Positions 45,622-54,908 of a DNA stretch of 54,908 bases are shown here, piece by piece. A program made the translations under genes and the position numbers. Source of the DNA: Verrucomicrobiota bacterium (GTDB lineage: Bacteria > Verrucomicrobiota > Kiritimatiellia > CAJWTS01); contig JAQBYD010000022.1 of assembly GCA_027623315.1 (NCBI GenBank), positions 1 through 54,908 on the forward strand. Direction: 5' to 3'. Within the stretch, counting starts at the first letter, position 1. Every line of letters begins with the position of its first letter. The notes under the pieces were generated by a model that saw only the letters and a program-made list of their open reading frames with translations, made no database searches and had not been told where the DNA came from.

Positions 45622-46692
45622 AATATCTTCCACGACATCACGCGCCGCGCGCGGACGCCCTGCCGCCAGCGCCCGCTCACGCATCTTTCCCAACGCGACC
45701 GGATCGCCGAGCAACGCCTGGATCTTATCCGGTGCGTCAGCGGCCTCGAGAAGCCTCACGCCCGCGCCGAGTTCGAGAAGGTGTTCGCAGTTCCGCTGTT
45801 CCTGCCCGGGAATGGGATCCACCATCACGAGCGGCACGCCCTTGGCCAGCGCCTCTGAACAGATAAGACCTCCGGGCTTGCCGATGACGAGATCCGCCGC
45901 ATCGAGAAGCTCGTGGATATTGTAGACGAAGCCATGCACAACCAGCCGCACGGATGAGAGCGTGGGCGCAAGGTGCTCCGCCTCCTGACGCAGGTCTTCA
46001 TTCGAGCCCGCGATGCAGAGAACCTGACACGCAAACGCAGCCGCCTCCAACTCCTGCAGGATTCGAATCGCAGGTCCAATGCCGATTCCACCGCCCAACG
46101 ACAGCAAGACCGGCAGACCCGGGTCCAGGGCGAGCGCCACACGCGCATCTGCCATCGATATGCGGCGCTCAAAGACCGGGTCAATCGGGATACCCGTGCA
46201 GACCACATCCTTGGGTTCCTGCCCACGGCGGATGAGTTGACGCATGGCTTCATGAGAGCCCACGTAATAACAATCCACGCCCTCGACTACCCACAGTGCA
46301 TGCACCGTGCAGTCCGTGATACAACAGAAGAAGGGAGTCTCGAGCAGGCGCCGATCGGCTCGCGATGCCAATACTTCCAGTGGAAGAAAGTGCGTACAGA
46401 TCACAAGATCAGGAGTGAATTCATCGATATAGCGGAACAGATCGCCCGTATTGAGCCGGTTGAAGGTCCCCCGTACCTTGCGACGCCACGGGACCGCCGC
46501 CTTCCGGTCTGACAGGGAGTAGAGGTAGCCCCACAGCTCCGGCACACGACGCACGATGCGAAGGTAACCCTTGCTGTAGTTTTCGCGGAACAGGGACGGG
46601 GTAAAGTCGAGGATATCCCGGACAGCCACCTCGACGCCGTTCGCGGTCGTTTCAAACGCCGCACCCAGCGCTTCGGCTGCGAATCTCAGCAA
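45601..46692 (-). CDS. MGDG-synthase/MurG-like glycosyltransferase, N-terminally clipped
   Basis: A GT-B fold transferase of the monogalactosyldiacylglycerol-synthase / 1,2-diacylglycerol glucosyltransferase group; it probably adds sugar to a diacylglycerol lipid at the membrane. Acceptor-domain sequences are LVICTHFLPLEVL and FCCITDCTVHALWVV; the donor-binding domain shows SLGGGIGIGPA and DLVIGKPGGLICSEALAKGV. 363 residues from a TTG at 46692. Family members begin with about ten more residues, including the GHxxAA motif; here only LRFAAEALGAAFE remains, because the 5' end has been replaced by a fragment of an ATP-grasp gene. A stop lies two codons upstream. It may be inactive, or restart at TTG with a damaged N-terminus. 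Confidence 0.78.
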   Translation of the reverse strand: MLRFAAEALGAAFETTANGVEVAVRDILDFTPSLFRENYSKGYLRIVRRVPELWGYLYSLSDRKAAVPWRRKVRGTFNRLNTGDLFRYIDEFTPDLVICTHFLPLEVLASRADRRLLETPFFCCITDCTVHALWVVEGVDCYYVGSHEAMRQLIRRGQEPKDVVCTGIPIDPVFERRISMADARVALALDPGLPVLLSLGGGIGIGPAIRILQELEAAAFACQVLCIAGSNEDLRQEAEHLAPTLSSVRLVVHGFVYNIHELLDAADLVIGKPGGLICSEALAKGVPLVMVDPIPGQEQRNCEHLLELGAGVRLLEAADAPDKIQALLGDPVALGKMRERALAAGRPRAARDVVEDILRRIVA

Positions 46693-46951
46693 CTCTCAAG
46701 TGAACGTCCGTGAGCCGCGCCCGGCGCAACCGTCCACCGGCGTGAATATTCCTGCGCATGTCGTCGCCGGTGCGCACGCGGCGAAATGCTGCGACCTTAC
46801 CCTTGAAGCAAAGAGGGCGGCCGTTCATGAGAAACAGTCGCAAATCGCCTTCGTGTGCCGCGGCAAGATATTCCTGCGCGATGACATATCCGTCCCGGTT
46901 CACGGCGCGGCTCACGGCGCGGATGATCTCATCAAAATTGGCCGCTTTCAT
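46686..46951 (-). pseudogene. Fragment of a second GshB-like ATP-grasp gene
   Basis: Encodes NRDGYVIAQEYLAAAHEGD through THE-equivalent segment TDVHLRVAEI, a copy of residues in the middle of the adjacent ATP-grasp protein: over 72 aligned residues I count 14 differences, about 80 percent identity. It lacks the N-terminal two thirds and the C-terminal metal-binding region. The similarity ends at CTGAGATTCG, where the glycosyltransferase sequence begins in another frame. The fragment starts about 30 bases after the stop of the intact ATP-grasp gene. It is the residue of an old paralogue rather than a fresh duplication. Confidence 0.75.
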
Positions 46952-46982
46952 CGGTCAAGAGAGTTCACCGCGATTCCGATTT

Positions 46983-48032
46983 TCAAAGCGTAGCCATTTC
47001 GACGTTGTCGAAGTTCCTGCGATAGAAACTCATGTACCGGACTTTGCTCTCCAGGGCATCGAGCACACCATACGCAAAGTTTACGTTCTCGAACTTTTGC
47101 GCGCTACCGAGTCCGCCCGGACTGAACACGTTGATCTCCATCAGCTTGTCACCGACGATGTCCAGCCCGACGAGAAACATACCGTCCTGCACCAGCTTCG
47201 GTCGCACGATCTCAGCGACTCTAAGATGAACATCGGTTATCTCTGCTTCGCGGAGTTTCCCGCCTGCATGGACATTGCTGCGCATGTCGTCTCCGGAGCG
47301 TACCCTGCGAAATGCGGCATACTTGCCCTTGTGGCGCAGGGGACGGCCGTTCATGACGAAGAGCCGTGTATCGCCCTCCGCGGCCGCGGGAAGATATTCC
47401 TGGGCGATAACGTAACCATCGCGCGTGAGGGACTCGATCATCTGGTTCAAGTTCAACCTATCCTCGGCACGCACGAGAAAGACTCCGGCTCCCCCGGAGC
47501 CCTGAAGCGGCTTGAGCACCGCGGTTCCGCCCAGATTTTCGATGAACGACTTTATCTCGTCTCGATCGAGAGTGATCAGGGTTCGGGGCCGGACTTCCTC
47601 CGGAAAAAGCTGGAAGTACATCTTGTTCATGGCTTTGGCCAGTCCATTCGGGTCGTTGAGAACGATCACGCCATGGCGCATGGCGACACGTCCGAAATTG
47701 ATTCCGGAGGTCTGCGCCCATGAGCGAAAACCCGTGTCGGTGCTGGGATCGTTGCGCAGGAGCAATACATCCAGATCATCCACCCGGATTCGTTCCGTCC
47801 GCGAACGCTTGGTGCCGTGCAGGTCCGTGAGGAAACTTTCGGACTGCTTGTACTTCTTTGCCGTGACCGCGCGCGCGCGCGCGTACACGCGGTCATCGGG
47901 GTCATAGGCGAAGTCCGCTGCGCCCATCAGCCACACGTCGTGACCGCGGTTAATCGCTGCCATGGCCAGTCGAATCGTTGTATAGCCGGCCTGCTCGGTT
48001 TTCACGTCGTTGACCATGAGTCCTAGTCTCAT
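46983..48032 (-). CDS. GshB-like ATP-grasp ligase
   Basis: A 349-residue ATP-grasp enzyme resembling prokaryotic glutathione synthetase. The N-terminal domain starts MRLGLMVNDVKTEQAGYTT, with FRSWAQTSGINF and NDPNGLAKAMNKMYFQLF before the ATP-grasp domain. The nucleotide loop is LKPLQGSGGAGVFLV near residue 168. GYVIAQEYLPA, RLFVMNGRPL and the metal-binding LMEINVFSPGG (Glu and Asn ligands) follow. It forms an amide bond between a carboxylate and an amine, but no gshA is present; the neighbours are a DUF1704 peptidase and N-formylglutamate amidohydrolase, so a substrate other than gamma-glutamylcysteine is plausible. The ATG overlaps the DUF1704 stop by four bases. Confidence 0.87.
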   Translation of the reverse strand: MRLGLMVNDVKTEQAGYTTIRLAMAAINRGHDVWLMGAADFAYDPDDRVYARARAVTAKKYKQSESFLTDLHGTKRSRTERIRVDDLDVLLLRNDPSTDTGFRSWAQTSGINFGRVAMRHGVIVLNDPNGLAKAMNKMYFQLFPEEVRPRTLITLDRDEIKSFIENLGGTAVLKPLQGSGGAGVFLVRAEDRLNLNQMIESLTRDGYVIAQEYLPAAAEGDTRLFVMNGRPLRHKGKYAAFRRVRSGDDMRSNVHAGGKLREAEITDVHLRVAEIVRPKLVQDGMFLVGLDIVGDKLMEINVFSPGGLGSAQKFENVNFAYGVLDALESKVRYMSFYRRNFDNVEMATL

Positions 48033-49960
48033 TTCTTCTCCTTCGTCTTTTTCAAAAGGTCGAGTACGGATACGCCCTTCCTTAGCGCGTTCATTCGCGT
48101 TTGTACGAGATCTCGCTCCAGATATCGAGGAAAGGTTGGCGGCGGTTTCAATATCTTGCGGTGAAGCAGCTCGTCGATCACGGGCATGTGCGAGACGGCG
48201 ATCTTGCCGATGAAGAGGTTATGAAAGTCTCCGTTGCTCGACAAATGTTTGAGAATTGCGATGAGGCCCCGCAGGTACACGGCGTCCTTGAGGAGACCCC
48301 CTCCTCGAAATACACGCATGGTGACCGTGTAGGCCACACGCTGCGAGAATTCATAAGTTCGGTCCAGGAGCCGGAATACCTCGACAAACGTGGCGCCGTC
48401 GGCGAGCGCGCCCGCCGCGATCACGCGCGCCGCCAGCACACGGAGCCGCGAGGTCGAGAGCCCGCCCACCAGGTACTCCGCCAGCACGGCCAGTCCTTCC
48501 TGCAGTTCGTCATACCCGGGCAGCCCCGAATAGAGCATTTTGAACGGCTGCGCCTTGCCATTGAAATACGTCAACAGGTGCGTGCCGATCTCGTGTTGAA
48601 GCAGGGCATCAGCGCGAGACACGGGAATTCGGGCTTCCTTTCCGATCAGCAACTGCCCACGGGACACCATCAGGCCAGAATATAGATCATCCGTGACGCG
48701 CACGACGGCATTGAATCCAGGGCTCTGACGCGCGTAAGACGTCACTTCTTGATTCGCCAGTTTCGCGAATTCGGACGCGGAGAGCGTGCCGCCGTGCGAC
48801 TCAGACCGGCTATGTGCGGAGGTCTTGACCAGAACATTCCTGGCCTCGCGGATCAGTGACGCCGTCACCGGCCCGTGCAACTGCAGGCTTTCGTAGAGAA
48901 ACTCCCTGGTTCCCTGGTCATTCATCATGGTGAGTTGGCGATCCAGCTCCATCTGCTTACCCAGAAACAGGTGCATCAGCGTGGGATCCTCCACGTGCTC
49001 AAGAGGAATGTCATACAGTGCCCGTTTCATGCGGCCCGGATCGATAGCTTGCGGCCGGTAGAGGAAGACGGGTGCCTTCTCGAAGCGATTTCGCCTGAAA
49101 ACACGCCACGCGCGCTCTGCATTCACGGGCGTAACCTGGTAAAGGAGATCAAACGAATTGCTGACCGCGGCCAGGCGGCGGTCCACCTGCCATACGGCCT
49201 TGACCATCGCCCGCCGTCCCACGGCATGGTAGTGCCGCGGCTGATGCGTCGTGTAAGCTCTGGCGAAGTCGTAAAAAGCGCGATCAAGCACATGGCTGAG
49301 CTGCCGCCTCAGTGAACGCAACAGCAACGGGAAGATAGCTCCGGTCGCCGGATTGATATAGTTGGGATCCAGTTCCAGGCCGACCAGGTGACAGCCCGAT
49401 CCGTTCAGCCGTGCCGCGCGCAGCAACGGCGACATGCCCGGGGGCGCCACGCGCCGGGATAGTCTCGTCGTAACCGTCGCGCTCTGCTTCGATGTACGAA
49501 CCCCGCGGAGACTTTGCTCGAGATTGCTAATCGTGGACGGGATTTCCGTATCCGGCGAGTGGACAACGCAAAATGACGTGCGTGGCGGCGCCTCCCGCAA
49601 CTTGACCGTGGGCGAACATTGGCTCCAGATCTCGAGGATCAGACATGCTCCGAAGCTGTCAACGACCACCTTCGCAAGCCCATCGACGAGCTTGTTGAGC
49701 GGGCGCCGCAACGCCGGATCATCCGGTGCCGCAAGGTAGGCCGCTTCGCTCAGGATAAGACGGTGCGTCCCGGGGTCGTCGCGATCTGTGGGCCGTCGAT
49801 ACACACACAGGAACGGCAGTTGCCGATCGACGTGAATGCGTCCCCAGGTCGGCAATGCACGTCGCACCCGCTGATTGCTCTCTATCCTAGACAGGATCGC
49901 ATCGATCCTTTTATCCGATAATTCGGGGATATCTTTCCTCAACGTGCGGGGCGCCGTCAT
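48029..49960 (-). CDS. DUF1704 zinc peptidase-like protein (QEGLA motif)
   Basis: A 643-residue member of the DUF1704 family, also called flavohemoglobin-expression-modulating QEGLA-motif protein, related to animal MATCAP-type tyrosine carboxypeptidases. The zinc signature HEIGTHLLTYF lies near residues 454-464 and the third ligand region YDELQEGLAVLAEYL near 478-492. The N-terminal half carries NQRVRRALPTWGRIHVDRQL and PFLCVYRRP, typical of the family. I choose ATG 49960; an in-frame ATG at 49999 is possible, and the longer open frame up to 50242 overlaps the amidohydrolase gene without similarity. Coupled to the ATP-grasp gene by a four-base overlap. Confidence 0.88.
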   Translation of the reverse strand: MTAPRTLRKDIPELSDKRIDAILSRIESNQRVRRALPTWGRIHVDRQLPFLCVYRRPTDRDDPGTHRLILSEAAYLAAPDDPALRRPLNKLVDGLAKVVVDSFGACLILEIWSQCSPTVKLREAPPRTSFCVVHSPDTEIPSTISNLEQSLRGVRTSKQSATVTTRLSRRVAPPGMSPLLRAARLNGSGCHLVGLELDPNYINPATGAIFPLLLRSLRRQLSHVLDRAFYDFARAYTTHQPRHYHAVGRRAMVKAVWQVDRRLAAVSNSFDLLYQVTPVNAERAWRVFRRNRFEKAPVFLYRPQAIDPGRMKRALYDIPLEHVEDPTLMHLFLGKQMELDRQLTMMNDQGTREFLYESLQLHGPVTASLIREARNVLVKTSAHSRSESHGGTLSASEFAKLANQEVTSYARQSPGFNAVVRVTDDLYSGLMVSRGQLLIGKEARIPVSRADALLQHEIGTHLLTYFNGKAQPFKMLYSGLPGYDELQEGLAVLAEYLVGGLSTSRLRVLAARVIAAGALADGATFVEVFRLLDRTYEFSQRVAYTVTMRVFRGGGLLKDAVYLRGLIAILKHLSSNGDFHNLFIGKIAVSHMPVIDELLHRKILKPPPTFPRYLERDLVQTRMNALRKGVSVLDLLKKTKEKK

Positions 49961-50051
49961 GCCGCCACCAGTCCCGTCCACACCCCATGGCGCGGCCATT
50001 CCGCTCTGGTTGTCGCGCTCATTCCCGTTCTCGTTCCCAGTCTCTTCAGGT

Positions 50052-50849
50052 TCACCCCATCTCCTCGAGCGTGGCGAGAACGCCCGGCACGACGCTGGCC
50101 AGCGCCTCCTGGATTCTCTCGTACTCGGGATGAAACAAGACTCCCGACCACTCATCCATAAAGAATTTCTTGAATTCGATCGCGATGGCGCATCCAGACT
50201 CGGGAAAGGTCTCATGCACGAAGCGGGGAAACCCACGACCATAGAACTTCACGTTCTCACGAACATCGAGATGCGCGCCGCCGAAATCGAAGGCGCGAAG
50301 ATCTGCGATAAGGCGGTCGACGACGGGTGCCCAAAACTCGCGATTCATGGTGCCGCTTCCGATGTTGACCTCGGGATTCCCGTCTGGATCTGCGACCGGC
50401 CCATCCGGCCCAGCGCGCCGGAAGTTATAGGAATGAAGATCCAATATGACGAAACGCCCGTATCGCTGCTGGAACCGCTCGAGTATCTGGCGCAGATTCT
50501 CGTAGAATAGATCGTATTCAGCCAGAGAGCGCTCAATCAGGTCGACCGGAGGCGGAGACGCCCAGACGTCGAGGCCCCAGGCATCCACCGGTTTGATATA
50601 GACGGCTTCGTTACGAAGCCGATTCAAGTCGACTTCGAACCGCGACCGTAATCCGACGATGCGCGTCGGGGCCACGTCGGTCCACGACCCGGAACCGGGA
50701 TCCTCCTCGCGTAGCCGGTCTTCGTCCGCGAGCGCCGACAACTCGCGAACCTCACCTCGGATATCGTGCCCGTCGTGAAGGGCCACCGCGATCAGCGGCC
50801 CCTCGCCCTCAACCTCCATCCAGATACGGTCCGTGCCGTGATTGCCCAT
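50052..50849 (-). CDS. N-formylglutamate amidohydrolase family protein
   Basis: A 265-residue metal-dependent hydrolase of the N-formylglutamate deformylase family. VALHDGHDIRGEV near residue 20 takes the place of the HSG motif, RFEVDLNRLRNEAVY near 72, VILDLHSYNFRR near 130 and AIEFKKFFMDEWSG near 230 supply the expected His, Asp and Glu residues. Family members cleave N-formylglutamate or other acyl-glutamate/amide bonds. It sits two bases downstream of the TrkA-C membrane gene and ahead of the DUF1704 gene, away from histidine-degradation genes, so the classical Hut role is unlikely. Confidence 0.87.
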   Translation of the reverse strand: MGNHGTDRIWMEVEGEGPLIAVALHDGHDIRGEVRELSALADEDRLREEDPGSGSWTDVAPTRIVGLRSRFEVDLNRLRNEAVYIKPVDAWGLDVWASPPPVDLIERSLAEYDLFYENLRQILERFQQRYGRFVILDLHSYNFRRAGPDGPVADPDGNPEVNIGSGTMNREFWAPVVDRLIADLRAFDFGGAHLDVRENVKFYGRGFPRFVHETFPESGCAIAIEFKKFFMDEWSGVLFHPEYERIQEALASVVPGVLATLEEMG

Positions 50850-50851
50850 GA

Positions 50852-51667
50852 TTAGTCTCCGCTGGGTTCAACGATCTCGATCGCGGCCTTGACCGCGCGG
50901 CGAGCCTGTTCGCGGGTTCGCATCTTTCGCTTCAATTGCTCCTGCTGCGCGGCGGCCGCGGCATGCGCTTCGTCGCCCTTTTGACCTCGCCGGCGCGAGT
51001 CCAGATCCTTAAGCGCCTCGCCGCGGCCGTAGAGGATCACCAGGTCCCCCACTTCGATCCTCGTGAACCCGGTTGGAGCCCCGAAATACGTGCCGTCGGA
51101 ATGGCGCAGCCCGATCATGACGACCCCCTCCTCGTTCAATGCGAGCTCACTCAAGGTGCGGCTGCACATCCAATCCTGCTCTTCGACGGCAAGCTCGAGG
51201 ATACGATGATCCCCCTCGAGCTGGAGCAGGGTCGCGTAATCCCGGACGTCGATATCCGTCCAGCGGCGAAGTGCGACACTGATCCAGCGGGACATCCAGC
51301 GGTCCAGCCACTGACTCCGCGCCAACAACAGCACCACGAAGATCCCGACGGCCAGCGTCATCATCTTGATCGGCGCGGAGGCGGTGCGTTGACCAATGTC
51401 GAGGAAACCGATCACGAGCGAGGCGATTACCGTGACGATTCCGGCGTTCCCGCAAAGCATCAGCCACATCGCGATCCGGCGCCGGACCGGGTGCCCCACG
51501 ATGCTCTCGGACTCGCTCGTCGTGAACCCCACCCCGGTAAACGCGGACCGCGCCTGGAACCGTGCCGACTCCCGCGATAACCCCGTGTGAACCAGCGCCG
51601 TGGTGGCGACGCGCGTCACGATCAGCGATATCATCATGACCACGAGAAGCGAGAGAATGGCAAACAT
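50852..51667 (-). CDS. TrkA-C domain membrane protein
   Basis: A 271-residue protein with an N-terminal hydrophobic segment (about residues 3-22) and two more (about 65-90 and 100-117), including SAFTGVGFTTSESESIV. A TrkA-C (RCK-C) domain follows at about 140-225: WMCSRTLSELALNEEGVVMI and FTRIEVGDLVILYGRGEAL. RCK-C domains bind small ligands and gate ion transport, so this may be a transport regulator. The C-terminus is a charged Ala/Glu/Lys/Arg helix. It is the first gene of the minus-strand cluster and ends two bases before the amidohydrolase start. Confidence 0.82.
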   Translation of the reverse strand: MFAILSLLVVMMISLIVTRVATTALVHTGLSRESARFQARSAFTGVGFTTSESESIVGHPVRRRIAMWLMLCGNAGIVTVIASLVIGFLDIGQRTASAPIKMMTLAVGIFVVLLLARSQWLDRWMSRWISVALRRWTDIDVRDYATLLQLEGDHRILELAVEEQDWMCSRTLSELALNEEGVVMIGLRHSDGTYFGAPTGFTRIEVGDLVILYGRGEALKDLDSRRRGQKGDEAHAAAAAQQEQLKRKMRTREQARRAVKAAIEIVEPSGD

Positions 51668-51844
51668 TTAGAGCTCCAGATGCATGTGCCTCGGCGTTCG
51701 GTTCGCCGCAGAATCAAGACTAGCGTAACGCTTTTGGGGATGCGCCGCAAGTCGCCCGGGGGGACACTCGTGCGTCACCACGGCCCCGCCCGCACACTCC
51801 AGACGTGTACCGCGATCCAACCAATATTCTTTCTAAAAATCCCC

Positions 51845-51873
51845 TTGCCCCGTCCCACAGCGATCGCTATAGT
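51845..51873 (+). promoter_or_regulatory. Candidate promoter of the pnt operon
   Basis: TTGCCC at 51845-51850, a 17-base spacer and TATAGT at 51868-51873. The predicted start near 51880 gives a leader of about 36 bases that includes AAGGAG before the ATG at 51916. Confidence 0.5.
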
Positions 51874-51915
51874 CCCGCCTCTTTGACCCATTTCAAGGAG
51901 CAGGGCGGCAGAATT

Positions 51916-53049
51916 ATGATTATTGGCGTAGCAAAAGAAACCACGACGGGCGACTATCGCGTCCCGCTGATTCCGATCCACGTTGAGAAGCTGGTCGGCA
52001 AGGGAGCCGAGATTCGAATTGAGCCCGGCCTGGGCGACTCGATCCGGGTCACCGACGAGGAATACACCAGCGCCGGCGCCAAGGTTGCCGCCGACCGGAA
52101 GTCACTTCTAGCCGAATCGGACATCCTGCTGCGCGTTCGCAAGCCGCCGGAGGAAGAAGTCGGGCAGCTCAAGAAAGGCTCTCTTCATATCAGCCATCTC
52201 GATCCTTTTAACGAGGCGGATCTGCTCAAACAGTTTGCAGATGCTAACGTAAGCAGCATCAGCATGGAGCTGATTCCGCGCACGACCCGCGCCCAGAAGA
52301 TGGACTCCTTGAGCTCGCAGGCCAACCTGGCAGGCTACGTAACGGTCATTCTCGCCGCCGCACGCATCGACAGAGTGCTTCCAATGATGATGACCCCGGC
52401 CGGCACCTTGAGCCCGGCTCGCGTGTTTATCATCGGCGCGGGGGTTGCCGGCCTGCAGGCAATCGCCACCGCCAAGCGCCTCGGCGCTCGTGTAGAGGCT
52501 TTCGACGTCCGCCCGGAGGCGGCCGAGCAGATCGAATCGCTCGGCGCCAAGTCGGTCAAAATCGACATCGGCGAGACGGGCTCCACGAAAGACGGCTACG
52601 CCAAACAGCTTACCCCCGAGCAACTCGAGATGCAGCGTAAAGGCATGGCCAAAATCTGCGCCAACGCCGACATCGTGATCACGACCGCACAGGTTTTCGG
52701 ACGCAAGGCTCCCGTCATCGTGACCGCGGACATGGTTGAAGGCATGAAGCCCGGCAGCGTTGTCGTCGATATGGCGGTCGAAGGCGGAGGCAATGTCGAG
52801 GGCTCGAAGCTCAACGAGGAGATCGAGGTCAACGGCGTCCGCGTCATCGGCCTAGGGAACCTGCCCTCGCACGTGGCCTCACACGCCAGCCAGATGTACT
52901 CGGCCAACCTCTTCAACCTGCTCGATGAGTTCTGGGACGAGGAGAGCAAGGAATTTAAGCTCGACCTGGAAGACGAGATCATCCGGGGTTGTCTCGTGAC
53001 CCACGGGGGCGAGCTCGTGAATGAAAAAGTCAAGGGCGTGATTAGCTAG
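51916..53049 (+). CDS. pntAA: NAD(P) transhydrogenase subunit alpha (domain I)
   Basis: A 377-residue soluble NAD(H)-binding subunit of the proton-translocating transhydrogenase. It starts MIIGVAKETTTGDYRVPLIP, as alanine dehydrogenase/PntA proteins do, with LSSQANLAGYVTVILAA near residue 135, FIIGAGVAGLQAIATAKRLG near 173 (NAD loop) and ITTAQVFGRKAPVIVTADMV near 255. The transmembrane part found at the C-terminus of the E. coli alpha chain is encoded separately by the next gene, as in the three-subunit type. AAGGAGCAGGGCGG precedes ATG 51916. It ends in TAG, followed 14 bases later by pntAB behind an AGGAGG site. Confidence 0.95.
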   Translation: MIIGVAKETTTGDYRVPLIPIHVEKLVGKGAEIRIEPGLGDSIRVTDEEYTSAGAKVAADRKSLLAESDILLRVRKPPEEEVGQLKKGSLHISHLDPFNEADLLKQFADANVSSISMELIPRTTRAQKMDSLSSQANLAGYVTVILAAARIDRVLPMMMTPAGTLSPARVFIIGAGVAGLQAIATAKRLGARVEAFDVRPEAAEQIESLGAKSVKIDIGETGSTKDGYAKQLTPEQLEMQRKGMAKICANADIVITTAQVFGRKAPVIVTADMVEGMKPGSVVVDMAVEGGGNVEGSKLNEEIEVNGVRVIGLGNLPSHVASHASQMYSANLFNLLDEFWDEESKEFKLDLEDEIIRGCLVTHGGELVNEKVKGVIS

Positions 53050-53063
53050 GAGGACGCACCCAC

Positions 53064-53362
53064 ATGGATCCCAATCTTTCCCCACTTCTTTTCTTTGTCT
53101 TCGCGCTCGCCATTTTTCTCGGCGTCGAACTTATCGCGAAGGTTCCGTCTCAACTGCACACTCCGCTGATGTCGGGCTCGAACGCGATCTCCGGCATCAC
53201 GATCGTCGGCGCCATACTTGCCGTCGCGGTTGAAGGTAGCGCCATGGCCCGGATCCTCGGATTTCTCGCGGTCATTTTCGCCACGATCAACGTATTCGGC
53301 GGTTATGCCGTCACCGATCGAATGCTGGGCATGTTTAAGACGAAGGCTTCCGGAGGTCCCAA

Positions 53363-53366
<4 letters not shown>
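53064..53366 (+). CDS. pntAB: NAD(P) transhydrogenase subunit alpha 2 (membrane part)
   Basis: A 100-residue membrane subunit with three hydrophobic helices: about residues 6-25 (LLFFVFALAIFLGVELIAK), 38-58 (NAISGITIVGAILAVAVEG) and 62-85 (ILGFLAVIFATINVFGGYAV). The phrase TPLMSGSNAISG is diagnostic. It joins with PntB to form the proton channel. Preceded by AGGAGG, and the stop overlaps the pntB start by four bases (GTGA). Confidence 0.95.
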
Positions 53367-54757
<1,391 letters not shown>

Positions 54758-54760
<3 letters not shown>

Positions 54761-54826
54761 GAGCCCGTCGGACTTAGCGCCATCAGTTTAAGTCGCGTCA
54801 TAAACCGCCGGTCTCCTATTATTTTT
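54758..54826 (+). terminator. Possible long-loop terminator after pntB
   Basis: TAGGAG at the pntB stop pairs with CTCCTA at 54813-54818, extended by CCG / CGG across one mismatch. The sequence TTATTTTT follows at once. The loop is about 40 bases, longer than usual, so I treat it as tentative. Nothing else is seen in the last 148 bases. Confidence 0.4.
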
Positions 54827-54908
54827 GCTGCGCAAAACGGGTGAGGGGTGAATTTGGCTGTGTGAGGAGCCGAGCAGGTCGAGGGCAATGGATCGTCACA
54901 GTCGAACG

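Noticed and set aside
47871..47890. GCGC repeat run as a regulatory or structural element
   Set aside because: It lies inside the ATP-grasp coding region and simply encodes Arg/Ala-rich residues.

Overview
The window is a GC-rich, gene-dense stretch of a bacterial chromosome. It carries about 40 protein genes, no rRNA, no convincing tRNA, no CRISPR array and no intact insertion sequence. The content suggests a Gram-negative heterotroph: a classical menaquinone branch (menB, menA, menC, menE), membrane-anchored hybrid histidine kinases, a secreted multidomain propeller/LamG protein ending in calcium-binding type-3 repeats, a three-gene proton-translocating transhydrogenase, and Gfo/Idh/MocA and phytanoyl-CoA dioxygenase-like genes. 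Together with the dispersed palindromic repeats, I would guess the PVC superphylum (Kiritimatiellota, Lentisphaerota or Verrucomicrobiota). That is an inference from gene style, not a marker-gene result.

Layout. 238-5402: a thioredoxin-like YyaL protein and a HAD hydrolase (minus), ferritin (plus), a Gfo/Idh/MocA oxidoreductase (minus) and a DUF4202 protein (plus). 5403-5648: palindromic repeats. 5649-11671: a second oxidoreductase, a PhyH-HAD-CinA-like operon, a TrpB2-type tryptophan synthase beta chain and an outer-membrane-type MetA/SphA protein broken by an in-frame TAG. 11672-13362: a decayed zone with a ceramidase-family remnant cut off by a repeat, a DsbA-family oxidoreductase and a second palindromic repeat. 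13363-16427: a class V aminotransferase and an ATP-dependent PEP carboxykinase frameshifted near its C-terminus. 16648-21913: two hybrid histidine kinases flanking a periplasmic-binding protein. 22265-29078 (all minus): a histidine kinase split by a TAG, a tandem-receiver regulator and the menaquinone genes. 29171-33128: a secreted coiled-coil protein and the 1055-residue propeller/LamG protein. 33306-36709: rpiB, nadB and icd. 36920-41485: a single-chain biotin-dependent carboxylase. 41519-45528: an MscS channel, a Cys-rich YkgJ-like protein, a DoxX-like membrane protein and PTS enzyme I. 45601-51667 (minus): a TrkA-C membrane protein, N-formylglutamate amidohydrolase, DUF1704 peptidase, GshB-like ATP-grasp, an ATP-grasp remnant and an N-terminally clipped glycosyltransferase. 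51916-54760: pntAA, pntAB and pntB.

The most interesting items are three. First, the 1521-residue carboxylase fuses an AccA-like half, an AccD-like half, biotin carboxylase and a biotinyl domain in the order CT-alpha, CT-beta, BC, BCCP; it has its own strong promoter and a short upstream reading frame. Second, the ATP-grasp / N-formylglutamate amidohydrolase / DUF1704 cluster looks like an uncharacterised amide or peptide metabolism system and contains a second, decayed ATP-grasp gene. Third, a family of palindromic repeats is present, one copy of which forms the breakpoint of a truncated gene. Two genes with in-frame TAG codons and one frameshifted pckA may be real decay or consensus errors; wholesale TAG reassignment is ruled out because TAG ends several intact genes here.
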